From: Heloderma charlesbogerti
Taxonomy: Eukaryota > Chordata > Lepidosauria > Squamata > Helodermatidae
DNA length: 64,000 nt
Direction of reading: 5' to 3'
NCBI GenBank assembly: GCA_026122225.1
Contig: JANEZZ010001866.1
Coordinates: forward strand, 1,550,001 to 1,614,000
Numbering within the stretch: position 1 is the first letter of the stretch; each line of letters opens with the position of its first letter. The position numbers and the translations under genes are program-made. Under the pieces are notes generated by a model, which worked only from the letters and a program-made list of their open reading frames with translations, made no database searches and had not been told where the DNA came from. Below, in pieces: positions 11,656 through 25,165 of this stretch.

Positions 11656-12254
11656 TTTATTGCAATCTCTTCTTTGAGGACTATTCTTAGGTGGGTGCAA
11701 GTGAATTTCTCCTGGCTGGCGGGAGCTGATTTTCTTCCATTGCTGCACATTGCCAGCCTCATGGAACTAGGTTGGCTCAAAGGGGTTCAGTGGACAGGGG
11801 GCTTTGCGGCCAACTTCCCCCTGCCTTTTAAAACTTTCTCCAGCCTGGCTCTCCGAGCAGCGTCAAGTGACTGGGTCTAGCCACCATTTTGATTTCCCAC
11901 AATGCCGCTGACAGGGCATGTTGCTCCAGGGGGTTGTGGGAAATGTAAAATGGCTGCCACTGAGTCCTGCTGCCACTGTTGCTGCCAGCAGAGGAGGGGG
12001 CCCACCAGAAGGCACTCAGAGTTGGAGCCAGCCCTGACCGCAGACACATGGTGGTCCAACAAGCGCTGGGGGTGGGACAGCCTTCAGCCGACTTGCCCCC
12101 CCCCCGGGGGTGCCCTGGCATGACCGCTGGGGGAAATAGCTGCCCGATGGGGAAGCAGAAGCAACCTGAGGGGTCAGAGGTCACCAGTGACAGAGCACAT
12201 GAGTGGTTAAGGTCCAAGGGGTCAAGAGCTGTCAGGCCTCAGCCAGCACCCTCA

Positions 12255-12375
12255 CAACTATCCCCATGCTGGGTCCCCCTAGATGTTTTAGACTAGTTCC
12301 CACCAGCCACAGCCAGCATGGCCAACAGTCAGGGATGATGGGAGTTGTATGGCAAAACCCTGGAGAGGTACAGGT
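12255..12375. repeat. Family A palindromic repeat, both arms
   Basis: CCCCTAGATGTTTTAGACTA, then CCAGCATGGCCAACAGTCAG, then GATGATGGGAGTTGTATGG. The arms are degenerate but inverted in the usual layout. Confidence 0.6.
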
Positions 12376-12529
12376 TGGGACCTAGCCTAGTGAATTACCC
12401 GAGAGAAAGGTTTGTCTGAGAACCCCCTCAGGTAGCCATTTTCTTCGGTGGAAAAAATCACCATGAGATGAGTTTTCCATTCAACTGTCACGCGATAATA
12501 TTGTCTTTCATGGAGGAGAAGGCTATCGA

Positions 12530-12748
12530 TGGCTACTAGTCCAGAGGGCTATGTGCCATCTCCAGGATCAGAGGCAGTATGCCTATGTACACCAATTGCT
12601 GGGGAACATGGGTGGGAGGGAGGCTGCTGTTGCACTCATGTCTTGCTTGTAGGTTTCCCGTGGGCAGCTGGGTGGCCTCTGTGAACAGAATGCTGGACTA
12701 GATGGACCCTGGGTCTGATCCAGCAGGGCTCTTGGGATGTTCTTCTGA
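12530..12748 (+). mobile_element. CR1/L3-like LINE 3' tail
   Basis: Has GGCAGTATGCCTATGTACAC, TTGCTGGGGAACATGGGTGG and GCTGGACTAGATGGACCCTG. It is collinear with 3560-3735 and 18380-18550. Only the non-coding 3' portion is present. Confidence 0.7.
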
Positions 12749-13380
12749 GAATGTCCCTCCTTATGTGGCTAAAACCACTTTTTTTTATAAAGAAAAGAAT
12801 GGGGCCAGTTACCTCATGGAATGGGGGCACTTTCCTAAGAGAAGCAAAAGACCACTTAAACATGTCAGTCTGGAAGGGGGATGCCAAATTCAAATCAAGG
12901 CCATTCTCTTGGACTCTTCCATGGAAAATGTGACCCCAGGGCAACCAGTGCAGAGCAGCTGAGAACATCAAAACCCCACTGGCCCGAGTCGGAGCAGCTG
13001 ACTGGAGAGAGTGAGCGAAAGATATGAAACAAAATTATTAGCCCTGCAATGCTTATATGCTCAGATCTTGCCAATTACTTTTTTAAAAAATGCCCTGGAT
13101 TTGAAAAATAAAACAAAATTGCAGACTGGAATGTTCATTTGTTTTCACTTTCAACACCCCTTTAGCCCTTCAGTTACTAATATTTTTTTCCTCCCTGTGC
13201 AGGCATGTTCCATTTCATGATGTGTGTCTCTGAGCGTGTGTGTGTGTGTGTGTAAGTGTAGTAAACTGCTTTTGAAACAGATGGATGTGTGCGTGTTTGC
13301 ACAGCCATTCAAGGGGGTAAAAAAGGCAAACTACCCTGGGCTTCTGTAAATCTCCACCTAAATTAGCTGTCTGTCTGTCT

Positions 13381-13411
13381 CCCCCACCCCACCCCACCCC
13401 ACCCCACCCCG
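13381..13411. repeat. CCCCA pentamer microsatellite
   Basis: About five tandem CCCCA units. A short GT/TG run lies 130 bases upstream near 13238-13252. Confidence 0.85.
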
Positions 13412-14334
13412 CAAAAGAATATTGAGCCAGAAAAGGTGCAGAAAAAGTCAAAGCATCCTGACTTAAACAGCATTCCATTTCTTGTGACTGAGATGGTGGC
13501 CAGCACCACATCACTGTATGGGACCCCTCCCTCTCCCATTGGTGAGAAAGGACTCTGGAATTGTTTACGAAGAACTCCAGTAAGAGGCAATTTGGGTTGT
13601 TCCCATGCAGAGTTGGTCCTTTATTCACCGTCTTGGCCAGCCTGCGGTCAGACGTCCGTTGATTCTCAGCTGTTTATCCGTCGCCACTGCTTTTGTGGGT
13701 CAGCTAGTGATTAAGGCGATACAGTGCTTGGTTAGCACAATCCAAAAAACTGTGCTTTGCAATTTTAAAAAAATGTGGCTTTTTCTATAGCCAAATTATG
13801 GCTATCTAGGAGTCACGATGGAACCTCCACGTTCAGAAGCAGTATACCACTGAATTCCAGCTGCTCTTTGCATCTGACATCTCTGCTGGTGCATTTACCA
13901 CTGTGCAACCCAACCATGAACCAACCCCCCCACCCAATCCTTTTTAAGATCCAGAATCGTTTTTACTCCCTCCAGTTCCCTAAATAGTAACAGCAAGTTG
14001 GGTTCCCTCCCCTCCTTCCAGTGGGTCATCTTTCCCAGCGCCACGTCTGGAGAGAAAAAAAAAGCTGTCGTGAAATGTGTTTCCCTCTTGGGATTAAAAG
14101 AGGAAATAGCCAGCATACTTGTGCCAACAGGCAAACGCTGAGAGGCCCTAATGCCATTTTTTGGGGTGGCTTTTTTTCCTGCCGGGCACTTTGGCTTCTC
14201 CACGTGGTACTATTGCTCAAGGACAATGCATTTGCTTGGTGGGCTTTGTGAAATTCAGCTGCGAGGAGGAGAGCTTTCTGGCAGAGAGGCAGACAGAGGC
14301 TTAATTTTGTTTTTTACAGATATTGCAGTGCTTC

Positions 14335-14830
14335 CAGTGTGGGCTCTAGGATTTTATTTATTTATTACATTTCTATACCGCCCAATAGCCAAAGCTCTCT
14401 CATTGGATCACAACAATTAAAACCATAAAATAAAAGATAAAATACAATATAAACATTTAAAGGTTTAAAACTACAGTATAAAATATAAATAATAACCAAA
14501 CAGAACCTAGCTGCAGTGCAAAGATTTAAAATATAGTACCAGATTTAAAACAGAAACCAAAGAACTAAAATGCCTGGGAGAAAAAAAGGTCTTCACCTGG
14601 TGCCAAAGAGTGCAATGTAGGCACCAGGTGAGCCTCTCTAGGAAGTTCATTCTACAAAGACAGGTGACACAGCCGAAAAGGCCCTCTTCCAGGTAGCCAC
14701 CTGCCTCACTTTCTTTGGTGGGGGCTCCCGGAGAAGGGCCGCTGATGCTGATCTAAGGGTCTGGGCAGGAGTATATGGGAGGATTTTGAGGGCCCTTGGC
14801 ATGGCAGCCTCAGTGGCCTCCCTTAACTGG
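14335..14830 (-). mobile_element. L2-like LINE 3' end, minus strand
   Basis: TTTATTTATTACATTTCTATACCGCCCAAT at its left edge, in parts, is the reverse complement of the 3' end seen at 34240-34280. Degenerate 3' UTR and the end of the frame follow (GGTCTTCACCTGG, GCCCTCTTCCAGG). Confidence 0.65.
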
Positions 14831-15488
14831 GAAAAATTGGGATATGCAAACTGAGCATTCCCTGGGGCTGTGCCTGATCTTGGATACCCTGCAAAGTCGA
14901 AATGGTTCCACGGCTAAGGTGGTGGGCCCTCTGCTTGTCTTGGAACCCTAGCAAATGCCCAACTTTTCCAGTCTTGGGCGCTTCCTTCTGTCTTCCACAC
15001 CTCAAGGACCTGTTCCCACATCAGTTTGTCTCTGCCAAAGCACCACTGCGTGTTGGCTGTGAGACTCCAGCACACTGCAGACGATTCCGGGAGATACTTC
15101 AGTCCTCACTGGGGCCCCCAGTCATTTTTGTTGGGCCCTCATGCCTACTGATAGGTTGTCTGGCCTCGAACATGCTCAGCAGCGCTCCCCTGCCACCATG
15201 CATCGACAGGGACAATGGATGCGGTGGACCAAAGAAACGGAGGAGGGATGATGCACACGAGGCCAAAGGACGGGAGGCAGTGTGTGGCACAGGAGGCATG
15301 GGGGGCGGGGAGCTGAGGGCTGGGCCATTGATGAGGCAAGCTGGCCAAGGCACTAGCCAGGTAGGAAAAACCAGACACAGGGCCAAGGCTAGAGAGAGGA
15401 AGGGCTGTTTGTGGACAGGACAGAGGGCAAAATTTCATGTGGGCACTCCTAGAACCTGCAGATGGCAAACGCTATCTTAATAAAGCCC

Positions 15489-15512
15489 TTCTCTCTCTCT
15501 CTCTCTCTCTCT
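15489..15512. repeat. CT dinucleotide microsatellite
   Basis: An uninterrupted alternating CT run of about 24 bases in intergenic DNA. Confidence 0.9.
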
Positions 15513-17114
15513 TGCACAAGAGGGAATGCCTGTTTTCAAATAATGCTTGGTACGACAACACCCATGCCGTCTGAAAACAAAGAAAAGCATGCTCCCTGTT
15601 TCAGAATGGCTGGTTTCACCCATGCACAAATGCCACAGGTAGGCATCAGTTAATCAATGAAAATCTATATGACGGATTGCTTAAAAGTCCTTTAACCGGG
15701 TTGCAGCAGCCCTAATATTTCTAAAGCATGTATAAATGTCACTTTGTTGAGCCTAGAAAACAAGGCATGCTATTCATTTGAAAGTGAATAAAAGTCAGTG
15801 CTTCCCTTGTTCCTTTTCACAATAACCACTTTCCCTAGAATTAAATGTCACATTTTCTTTCTTTCTCCTCTGCATCGCAACAGATCCTCTGGAAGCAGAT
15901 GGCGTCCTTGTTCGCCTCCTCCCTTTTGTTAATAAACACCTGTGCCTGGATGGCATTGCGAGCGACTGGAATGTTCCTCCATCATCTTTTTTTCTGTTTT
16001 GCTTTGTCTTGAGCCAAAGTGCAGTTCTGAGCAAGGCCACATTTCAAGAAATGCCAGCCCCGACCTACTTTCGCTGCCGTTCTCCGATGTGTGTCAAGGC
16101 TCTCACTTAGGACGACAAGAGCGACCCGTTCCCGGCCGTGGAAATGTGCCAGCAGAACACACACACAGTGCTCCGTTGCAAGGTCAGTGCTCAACAAATG
16201 GGGGCGGCAGGGGAGGGGGGAAGGGTTATGGCTCGGCTGGTCAGTTGCTGCAATCGGTTGAGTCAAAAATGAAAACGATTGTGCAAGTGGGGTGTTCACT
16301 GTGTGAAATGTTCCTCACAAAGAGGAACATTTCATCCGTATTTATTTTCTTTATATCCCACCTTTCCACCTCAAAATGGTGCTCCAGGCAGCTAACAACA
16401 AAATCCAGATGAAAAACAAAATCTTAATTAAGACAGGAGCTTGAAGCTGGTTCCTTACGCAAAAAGGAGTCTCCACCTCTTAGGATGCATTGCCCCACTG
16501 ACGTTGGCGCCATCGGCCTCCACTGGGGAAGGCACACACCGGGTCCCCAAGCAGCAGTCTGAAAGGTGCAGCCCAGACTGGGGGGGGCGGGGAGGCCTCT
16601 TCTACATCCGCCTTGAACCCTGCTTGAGCTGCCTTGACTGGATCTCCTATTGAAGAAGAACCAATCTCACTTTTGGAGTCTAAGCATCTCAACCCCTTCC
16701 ATTGGAGGAGGGATCCGCCGGCGACAGGAAGGGGCTCAAGACGTCTGAGGCTCACACTGCACAGCTGTTGTTACCGACTGTGATGCTGCAGCAGCTGCAG
16801 AGCCATTTTGGTTGGAAACCTGAGCTGGCAAGAAATTATTTCCAGCACGCCACAGGCCTCCTCGGGCTAGCAACTGGCGCTCGGCAGCGGTGGGCAAGAA
16901 TATTTGCATGTCACGCCCAAGCGACCAGTATTTCTTGCTTGCCACCGAGGGATAGGCAGAGCAGAGTTGCCAGGTGCTGTGGACAGGGGCTGGTTCACAG
17001 ATACGGCCATTCCCGCCTGATTGCTCGATGCCGGATGGCTCACGACTGGATGTGTGAACTGGCTCCACCCAAAACAGATGAGTGGAAGCCGCCTGTAACA
17101 CATCTGTTGCCGGC

Positions 17115-17300
17115 TGGCTTTTCAGATTGGATCAGACCAAAGGCCCATCTAGTCCAGCTTTTCGCCCCCCACAGAGATGCTGACTAGCAGGACATGAAGG
17201 CAACAGACCTCCCTGATAGTTCCTCAGTGGTACACTGCCTCTGCACAAAGTGCTGCTACGTATTCATCATGACTGGTGGCCACTGATAGACCTGTTCTCC
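17115..17300 (-). mobile_element. CR1/L3-like 3' tail, minus strand
   Basis: GGATCAGACCAAAGGCCCAT followed by CTAGTCCAGC is the reverse complement of the terminal block at 12700-12740. Degenerate downstream. Confidence 0.6.
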
Positions 17301-17334
17301 ATGAATTTGTCTAATCTGCTTTTAAATCCATCTA

Positions 17335-17472
17335 GGGCTGGGGTGGGTGGAAGGTAGATCTCCCCATGTTTTGGACTTCAGCTCCCAGAAGTCTCTGGCG
17401 GTATGGCCAACAGTTAGGAATGCTAGGTGTGCAAGTCTAGAACAACTAGAGATCTACTTTCTGACCACCCAG
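17335..17472. repeat. Family A palindromic repeat, diverged
   Basis: CCCCATGTTTTGGACTTCAG and GGTATGGCCAACAGTTAGGA mark the left arm and centre. The right arm is strongly diverged. Confidence 0.45.
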
Positions 17473-18060
17473 TCTAGGCGGATGGGCTTCACAAGACACT
17501 GGGGCAGTTAAGTTCCATACGCTAGTTCTGTGCTGCATGAAGGAGTACCTTCTTCTGCCTGTGCTGAATCTAGTGCCCATAAATGTCATTTGGCGACTCC
17601 AAGTTTCTCAAGGCAGAAAAGTTCACTGTCCCTTTCTCTGCACTACGCATGCGTTTATAAAACCTCTACCATGTTCCTCTGTTCCTCACTTAAAACAATT
17701 AAAAACCATTTGACCAACTAAAGAGATGCTCTTAATTAAACAGGCAGAGTACAGTTTTTAATACAAGTATGTAAAAAGTGGGCGGTCGTAGGTGCCATCT
17801 TAAGGGAGGGGCTTCATGCTGTGTAAGAGGCAGGGGAACGCTTCTTCTAAGAAGCATTCTAGTATGACGCAAGTATGCAAAGTCTAAAAACAAGTCACTC
17901 TTTTCTTCAGTCTTTTCCTACACGTTATTTTATGACAGGGAAGCAAACAGTGGATCCCCAAGCCGCCGGCTGAAACACATAGCCCAGGAATGGCTGCCTC
18001 AGGCTAGGGCTTTGCTTGCCTGTACTGGGCCTGAAAAGCATGCAGCTGGGCATGCTTCTC

Positions 18061-18153
18061 TCTCTCATGGCTGTTTCTCTCTCATGGCTGTTTCTTCTTC
18101 CTTACGCAAAAGGAACGTAAGGAACTTACGCACTTCTCTCTCATGGCTGTTTC
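18061..18153. repeat. Local 18-base direct repeats with a small inverted repeat
   Basis: TCTCTCATGGCTGTTTCT occurs at 18061, 18077 and 18136. Between the second and third copies CTTACGCA appears twice around AGGAACGTAAGGAA. I recognise no family; replication slippage is the simplest explanation. Confidence 0.7.
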
Positions 18154-18379
18154 TCACAGCTCATTGCTTGATGGTGTCATCATGAGAACATACATGTATA
18201 CATTCCACCTTTGCCTGAAGCGTGTTTTAAATGTGTCCGAGTCCCATGGTGCTTAGAACAAAGAAAAGCAGGAAGCTTTTGACCAGAGACTAGGTGAGCT
18301 GGATTGCAGGAAGGCTGGCCATACCGAAGGAAACAGGTTGCACAATGGGTATCAGCGGCCACTCGTCATGGCGGCGATG

Positions 18380-18550
18380 TGCAATCTTGAGTCAGAATGC
18401 CTCTGTGTACCAGTTGCTGGGGAACACACGTGGGTGGGTGCTGTTGGACGCATGTCCTGCTTGTGGGTTTCCCACAGGCCCCTGGGTGAATAGAATGCTG
18501 GACTAGATGGACCCCAGGTCTGATCCAGCGGGGCTCTTCTGATGTTCATG
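18380..18550 (+). mobile_element. CR1/L3-like LINE 3' tail
   Basis: ACCAGTTGCTGGGGAACACA, then CATGTCCTGCTTGTGGGTTT, then GAATGCTGGACTAGATGGAC. Same family as 3560 and 12530. Confidence 0.7.
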
Positions 18551-19684
18551 ATCCCTCTGCTCTCTACAGCTGAAACTTTCAGTAATAACATTTAAAATTT
18601 CCATGAAGTGTTGTCCCCCTTCTCCATCTCTGCACTTCCAAAATCTGCCCGACTGATGTTTTTCTTCCCCAAAGACAAATATATATTCACAAGTCTTCCC
18701 TCACTATTGGTCTGCCGATTTTATTATTTTGCTAAATCATGAGGACTACTAGCTTTAAAAGGTGCAAAGCTGGCACTCCCTTGCATATGGTAGGAGTTTT
18801 CAGCTCTAAAAAGCTAAGTTTGTGCCAACCGAACTTAGCCATTAACAGTTGCTGAACCTGCCCTGGTCATAAGGCAGCCTTGGAGCCTGGAAGAGTAGTT
18901 CTGATCTGTCGCTATGCCAGAAGCCCACTGCAGCATAAGACATCCCCAGATAAGCTTTTCCAGGCACCAGGAACCACATGCCTGAGAGGGTAAATGTTGC
19001 TGCGGAGACATCCTCCGTGAAGGATTTTTATCTTCCCTTGGGAAGACTGGAATGTTCTGACGCCCTCTAGTGGAACTCGCTGCTTTTAAAGACTATTCAG
19101 AAGAGCCTGAGGCTACCAGATTTTGACTACCAGAGACTGGAGGGCAATGGCAGGTGCAGGGAGGGGGAGACTGTTGCCTTCCTGTACTGCAGTTAGAAGC
19201 AGGGCCTGCAACAGAACATTGCGGCTCCTCTTCTCCCCCATTTCCTCCTAGCTGGCTGTTCCAGTCTCCCTTCCCCCACCCCATTCCCCCCCACTGCCAC
19301 TTGAAATTCTGTGGCAACAGAACATGCTATCCTCATTGACCTGTCCCCACCCCTTCAGGATTAATTTTTTTAAAAAAAGTTTGCATTTGCACAACCCTCA
19401 GAGTTCCTCCAAGCTAGCTGATACCATCCCCATTTCTCAGTGGCCTCTTTGGGGCTATAAACCTGTTGGCACTTACTACCTGAGTCTGCAATTGGGAGTC
19501 AGGTTGGACTTGATGCTGGGTCCAGGGTCGGATCCAGTAGCACCCTTACATTGTGAGGTAAGCCAGTCATAATAGCCAGACATGCCCATGTTAACTGTCT
19601 CCCCCACTAAGAGATGCCATTATTTTGTTTCCAGTTTAAAAATAAGGTACCTCTCCCCCCCCTCAACAAAATAGCAACCCTAGG

Positions 19685-19865
19685 ATTGGGAGCACAGCCC
19701 AGTCCTATGCAGGGTTAGGCAGGAGCAATTCCCACTGAGCTGAACAGACCTTACTCCTAAAAAGGTGTGTATAGGACTGCAGCATTACAGCCAAATCCTG
19801 TGTATATTTACTTATAAGTAGACCCTGCTGGGATACACGTGTGTACAGAATTGTTGCCTTAATGT
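19685..19865. repeat. Family D interspersed repeat (CCTATGCA...CTCCTA type)
   Basis: CAGTCCTATGCAGGGTTAGG, CCCACTGAGCTGAAC and GTGTATAGGACTGCAG form inverted ends around a CCCACTGA core. Related pieces lie at 46625-46720 and 54310-54392. Confidence 0.5.
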
Positions 19866-20219
19866 TGGGATAGTTGGATTTGGCTGTTCAGCATTGGGTG
19901 ATGGGCCTGGCTCAGTACTGCTCCTTCTAGAAAGGTTTTGATTTGAATTTGGTTTCTAAACTCTGCCAGGATTTGCTGGTGAGATACATGACGATTGACT
20001 TTTGGTTCCAGGTTGATATTTAATGCATTTTTTTTGTATTAAGACAAGACCTCTGAGTGTGGGGAAATGGATGTGTCTGCATACAAGGCTAAATCCCTGC
20101 AGCTGTGCCAACCTTGACCCCTCTTGCTTGCTCTCTCAGGCACCCCTCTGTCGACTGCTGAAAATCTAAAAATTATGAAGCAATTCAGGACATGGCTTAA
20201 GGCAGCCTCCGTAGTCCTT

Positions 20220-20285
20220 AGTGCAGCTCTTCAGATGCATTGGACTACAACTCCCATCATGTCCCAGCCAGCATGAGCTAGACTA
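20220..20285. repeat. Family A palindromic repeat, one arm
   Basis: CATTGGACTACAACTCCCAT followed by CCCAGCCAGCATGAGCTAG. Partial copy. Confidence 0.55.
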
Positions 20286-21396
20286 CCTCTGAAGATAAAG
20301 TGAGAGCAGACACAAGACTGAGCCCTAACGCCCCAGCCACACATTTAGCAAACTGGTAGAGATGGCTAGTTAAGGGCCTGGCCTTTCAAGGGCACTGGGT
20401 CCTCTCTTGGGTTCCCAGGCAGGGTGTTGTTGTTGTTGTTTTTTTTTTAAAGAGAGTCATATGACAAGCCCCCAAAGGTGGGTGTGTAAGTAACTCCTTA
20501 AGCAGCAGGGAGCAAAAAGACCAAGTGTGAAATTAAAAGGCAATTCATTCATTATATATGGAGCACAGTCATATATTATCTCTGCATATATTTATATAGC
20601 ATACGCTATACTTAAAATACATCTGAAACTTGTGCATAAACAGCTCGGTCAAGGCAAATGACAGTCCTTTCTTTAAAACCCAAACTTGGAAAGTAAGGAG
20701 CAGGAGATGGTTGCTTCTGTCTTGGCCTGCTGTTGGGGAGAAGGTCCCTTCCCTCGATTTTAGGCTAGGAGAATGTGCTACCAACAGCACAAACACACAA
20801 ACTACTATTGCCCCGGCTGGAGAAACACAGCAAAAAGGCACAGCTGCTGCCTGTTTGGGTTATCTGTCTTTTAGCCCTGAAAACTCACTGATGCTCCATA
20901 GCATTTCCCTGCTGGTGGGGAGAATTCCACAAGACTGCTGGGTTGCAATACATCCCTGCCTGTACAGGAAAATCTTGCCTGAAGGGATGGTGGGGGTGCT
21001 CACTGCAACCCCAAGGTAACTCAAACTGCCCAGCAGCATCCATTCCCTAGCAACCCTTGAGGCAACCCCTCCCTGCCCCCTACACACAAAGGCCCCAAAT
21101 GATTACTTGCTAAAGATTAGGGAAATCCTCACACTGAAATCGCAAGACATTTTTCTCATTTCACACATGTGGAAACAAGGGAGAGAGAAAAGCTGGTGAC
21201 AAAGAGCTCAAGGTGATGTTGCAGGAAGCCAAGTCGGCCCACTTGGATGTAAGACAGTCTGATATTGTGCGCATGCGATTAGTGCATTTTTCCAAAATGC
21301 ACTAAGGTGGTGTATTGGCTCCTTACTGGAACTGTACCGAGTTACAACTGGAATGAAGCGGGGAGGCAGGCTTCCAGGTTTTGACACCAAGGCCTT

Positions 21397-24300
21397 CTAT
21401 GCGCTGGTTGCATTTTTCTCTGCCTTGGAACTCTTCGGTCCCTGTTTCAACTTGTAGTCTGCTAACGCAGCCTTGATGGCATCTTCTGCCAGCACTTGGG
21501 GGAGCAGGAAGGGAAAGAAAATAAGAGTAAAATGCTGAACTTGTTTAAGAAGTGGAAGTGAGATGAACAAACTGATTTTGAACACAGAGGACTCTGGAAG
21601 AAGAGCCAAAATTCTAGCAGGTCACACCCACAACTCTTCAGGTCATTTAACAAAAGCAAAAGATCAACTATCAGGGCACTACACACTCAAGATTCCTGGG
21701 TTTTGAGGGGCGTTCTTGTAGCCAGTTTAGAATATGGCAGCTTAGCATTGTAATGGCACTTGTGCACAAAGCATGTCACGAACATTCTCAGTGATCTTTA
21801 TAACAGCCCTATAAACGTACATCAGTACTATTTTCATATTGCAAAAAGGTTTTTTTTAAAATCCTCTTTGGTGTTCACCCACACACAGAGTTTGCGTTCT
21901 GGGGCCTTGAAAAGTTTTTATTTTCAACATCACATATGATAAGACAGAAGAGATCCAAAGAACTAGTTGAGCAGCAACAGTCTACAAAAAGTTACTTACT
22001 GGAGCAGTGCAATTTTACTGGAGGAAGGCAGAGCTCTTTAGCAATGTCTGTGTTTCTGATCTTCAAGGCTTCATCAACCTGAAATATACAAGAATGCCAA
22101 TTTAGTACTCCTGTTCCCAGCCAAGGGCTTCCATTGTAATTTCTTGTAAGCCCATTCCAAAAACACAAGTTCATTTTCCCTGTCCAAATGCCTGGAGACG
22201 GTGAGTGGCTGGATGGGGAGGAATAAGCTGAAGCTGAACCCTGACAAGACCGAGGTACTTTTGGTGGGAGACAAGAGGAGGCTGGGGGATGTTGACCTGG
22301 TGTTGAATGGGGTACGGTTACCCTTGAAAGACCAGGTCCGCAGCCTGGGGGTCATTTTGGACTCCCAGCTGTCCATGGAGGCTCAGGTGTCAGCTGTGAG
22401 CCAGACAGCGCTGTATCAACTCCACCTGATACGGCGGCTGCACCCCTTCCTTCCCGACCATCTGCTCCCATCAGTAGTACATGCCCTGGTCTCCTCTCGT
22501 TTAGACTACTGTAATGCGCTCTACGTGGGGTTACCCTTGAAGACGGTTCGGAAGCTGCAGCTGGTACAGAACGCGGCAGCTCGCCTGATTAAAGGCAGCC
22601 GCCGGCGAGATCACATCACTCCAGTGCTGAAGGAGTTGCACTGGTTACCAGTTGTTTTCCGGGCCAAATTCAAGGTGTTGGTTTTGACATTTAAAACCCT
22701 ATATGGTTCCGGCCCAGCCTATCTTAAGGAGCGCCTCCAGCAACACCAGACAGGCCGCTTAACAAGATCAGCCTCAGATGGCCTTCTCTCTGTCCCATCA
22801 GCCAGGACAGCTAGACTGGTGGGGACGAGGGAGAGGGCCTTTTCTGTGGTGGCCCCCACTCTGTGGAACTCCCTCCCTAGGGAACTCCGTCATGCCCCCT
22901 CTTTAATGAGCTTCCGTCGTGCATTAAAAACGTGGTTGTTCAGGCAGGCATTTGGGGTGGGTTAGGGTATTTTAGAAAATGTTTTTATGGTAGAATTTTA
23001 TTGTTTTAAACTGTTTTATTGTATGTTGTACATCGCCCAGAGTGGCTGGGTGACCAGCCAGATGGGCGATTAATAAAAATAATAAATAAATAAAAAAATA
23101 AATTTTATGTAACTGGGAACCCATAACTGACTTTCACATTATCACCATCTTAGGTCAACATGTGGAAGATATACTTGTGGAAACCCACCCCGCCAACATT
23201 GTAAAGAGCTTTGTTCAAATGCCTTAGAAGGCAGAAAAAGCAGCAGCTAAGTCTCTCTAAATAAGACCAAACTCTAGAAACAGGCAGGACTTACCGTCTT
23301 CCCTTTCACCCACTCAGTAGCCAATGAACTTGAAGCAATTGCTGACCCGCAGCCAAACGTCTTAAACCTGGCATCAATTATTTTCCCATTTTCATCCACT
23401 TCAACCTGAGGGCATTTCGATAACATTAATTACCAAGCAATGCTTTTTTGGGGGTGGGGTTGAAAGAGATATTCATCATACTTACGACCACAAACAGGAT
23501 AGACAAGAACAGGCTGGAAGAGTTTTGTTGCACAGGAATCACTGGTGCCTTAAGGTCGCACTAACTTACTTGCAGTTTCATGACATCACCACAGGCTGGA
23601 GCCCCCACAAGACCAGTCCCAACATTCTTTGCGCTCTTATCCAGAGAACCGACATTCCTGGGGTTCTCATAGTGATCTACAACCTGGAATGGGAAATTCA
23701 AAGGCAAAGATTTGGCAGGCCTCTCAGGCAAAGGATATCAATGAATCCTTGGCAGGCTTAAAGAGAAAATGGTTAAGTTACACACACCCTCAGAGAGAGG
23801 AAGCATAAATGTCCAGAAAGTTACTCTGAAGTCCACCCCGAGGTCTTTTTGGTTCATGGAGGCTGGATGGCTTGATGACTGAAGTTTCTATAGTAGAAGT
23901 TAGAAGCAAAAAACCTCATGGTTTCCTGCTGTCTTAAGATTGTTCGGGAAGCAGACTAGACAAGTTAATAAAAGACTATTAGGAGTTATATGAAACTTCT
24001 CTTCAGAAGCAGTATCCCTTCCCCACTCCACCTAGTCCTAGAGGGGAAAGGCAAACAAGTATGTCCCCCAAGCTTTACTAATGAGCCCCTTAGAGAACAG
24101 CATTGATCTGTTCATGTCTATGACTGCCACCTACTGGAGACATTTCTTGATGGAAGCCTATACAATGAAATATATCCTCCAGCAGTGGATATCATGTATT
24201 GAACCTGTGTGCGTGGGGTGGGGTTAGATGTCTTCCAAGGCCCTCTCCAGTTCTTTGATTCATTGCCATTTGGTCCAATATCCTTTAAGAGACCCATAAG

Positions 24301-25117
24301 AAATGGCCATAATACTTCTCTCACTCTCACACAGAACAGGCATTAGAGCCCAGCAACACACAACTGTATTTGGGAAGATATTTGAGGACAACACCAAGCC
24401 ACGATGCTTAGCCAGTCAGTTGTGAGCCCTGTGGTTCACTTTCCTGTGGTACCTTTCCCATTATTATATCAGCCCTGTTCCTTCTACCACTCTCTTCCTT
24501 CCCTCCACACCACAGAGACTATACCCCAGCCAAAAGATCCCATGCCATTATCATCAATCTTTCTAAAGCCCCTGATATGTCCTAAGTGCTGTACATGGAT
24601 TAAAAGCAAGGCAATCCTGGCCTGTACGCTGGCAATCTAAAAGACACAACCCAAGAAGGAAAAGGGAGGGATGAGAAAAAAATCCAAAATCAAGCACCAA
24701 TTTCCTCCAGTCTTCACCCACCCCACTCACACATGTCAGACTGGGGGGCTTCCCTCATCTCTTCCCCACCTACCTGCTTGTGGCAGATCATCCTTTAATT
24801 AGCAGTCCCTTTGCTATACGAGCCCACCCCTCAAAGGCCGCACAAGGGCCCCACCCCAAAGCCGCCCGCACTCTCTGAACCCCAGTAATCTCCCCAAACC
24901 CTTATGGCCTCAAATCTGTAGGGTCTTCCCATCCCCTAAACTCTTCTTGCGGTATTCCAACCCCCCCACACTTTCCAGCCACCCCCTTATAATACTAGCC
25001 AAGCCCCTTCTCAGCCTGCCACACAAAGCCCCACTAATGTTTCTGAACCCCCCAGGGGGCTTCCTTCGACCCCCCGCTCTCCTTGAGACATCCCACCCCC
25101 ATTATCCAGCCCCTCCG

Positions 25118-25165
<48 letters not shown>

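Noticed and set aside
20585..20595. Possible ISCU polyadenylation signal (TATAAA on the minus strand)
   Set aside because: A weak variant in an A+T-rich stretch, about 800 bases from the stop codon; no supporting downstream element was clear.
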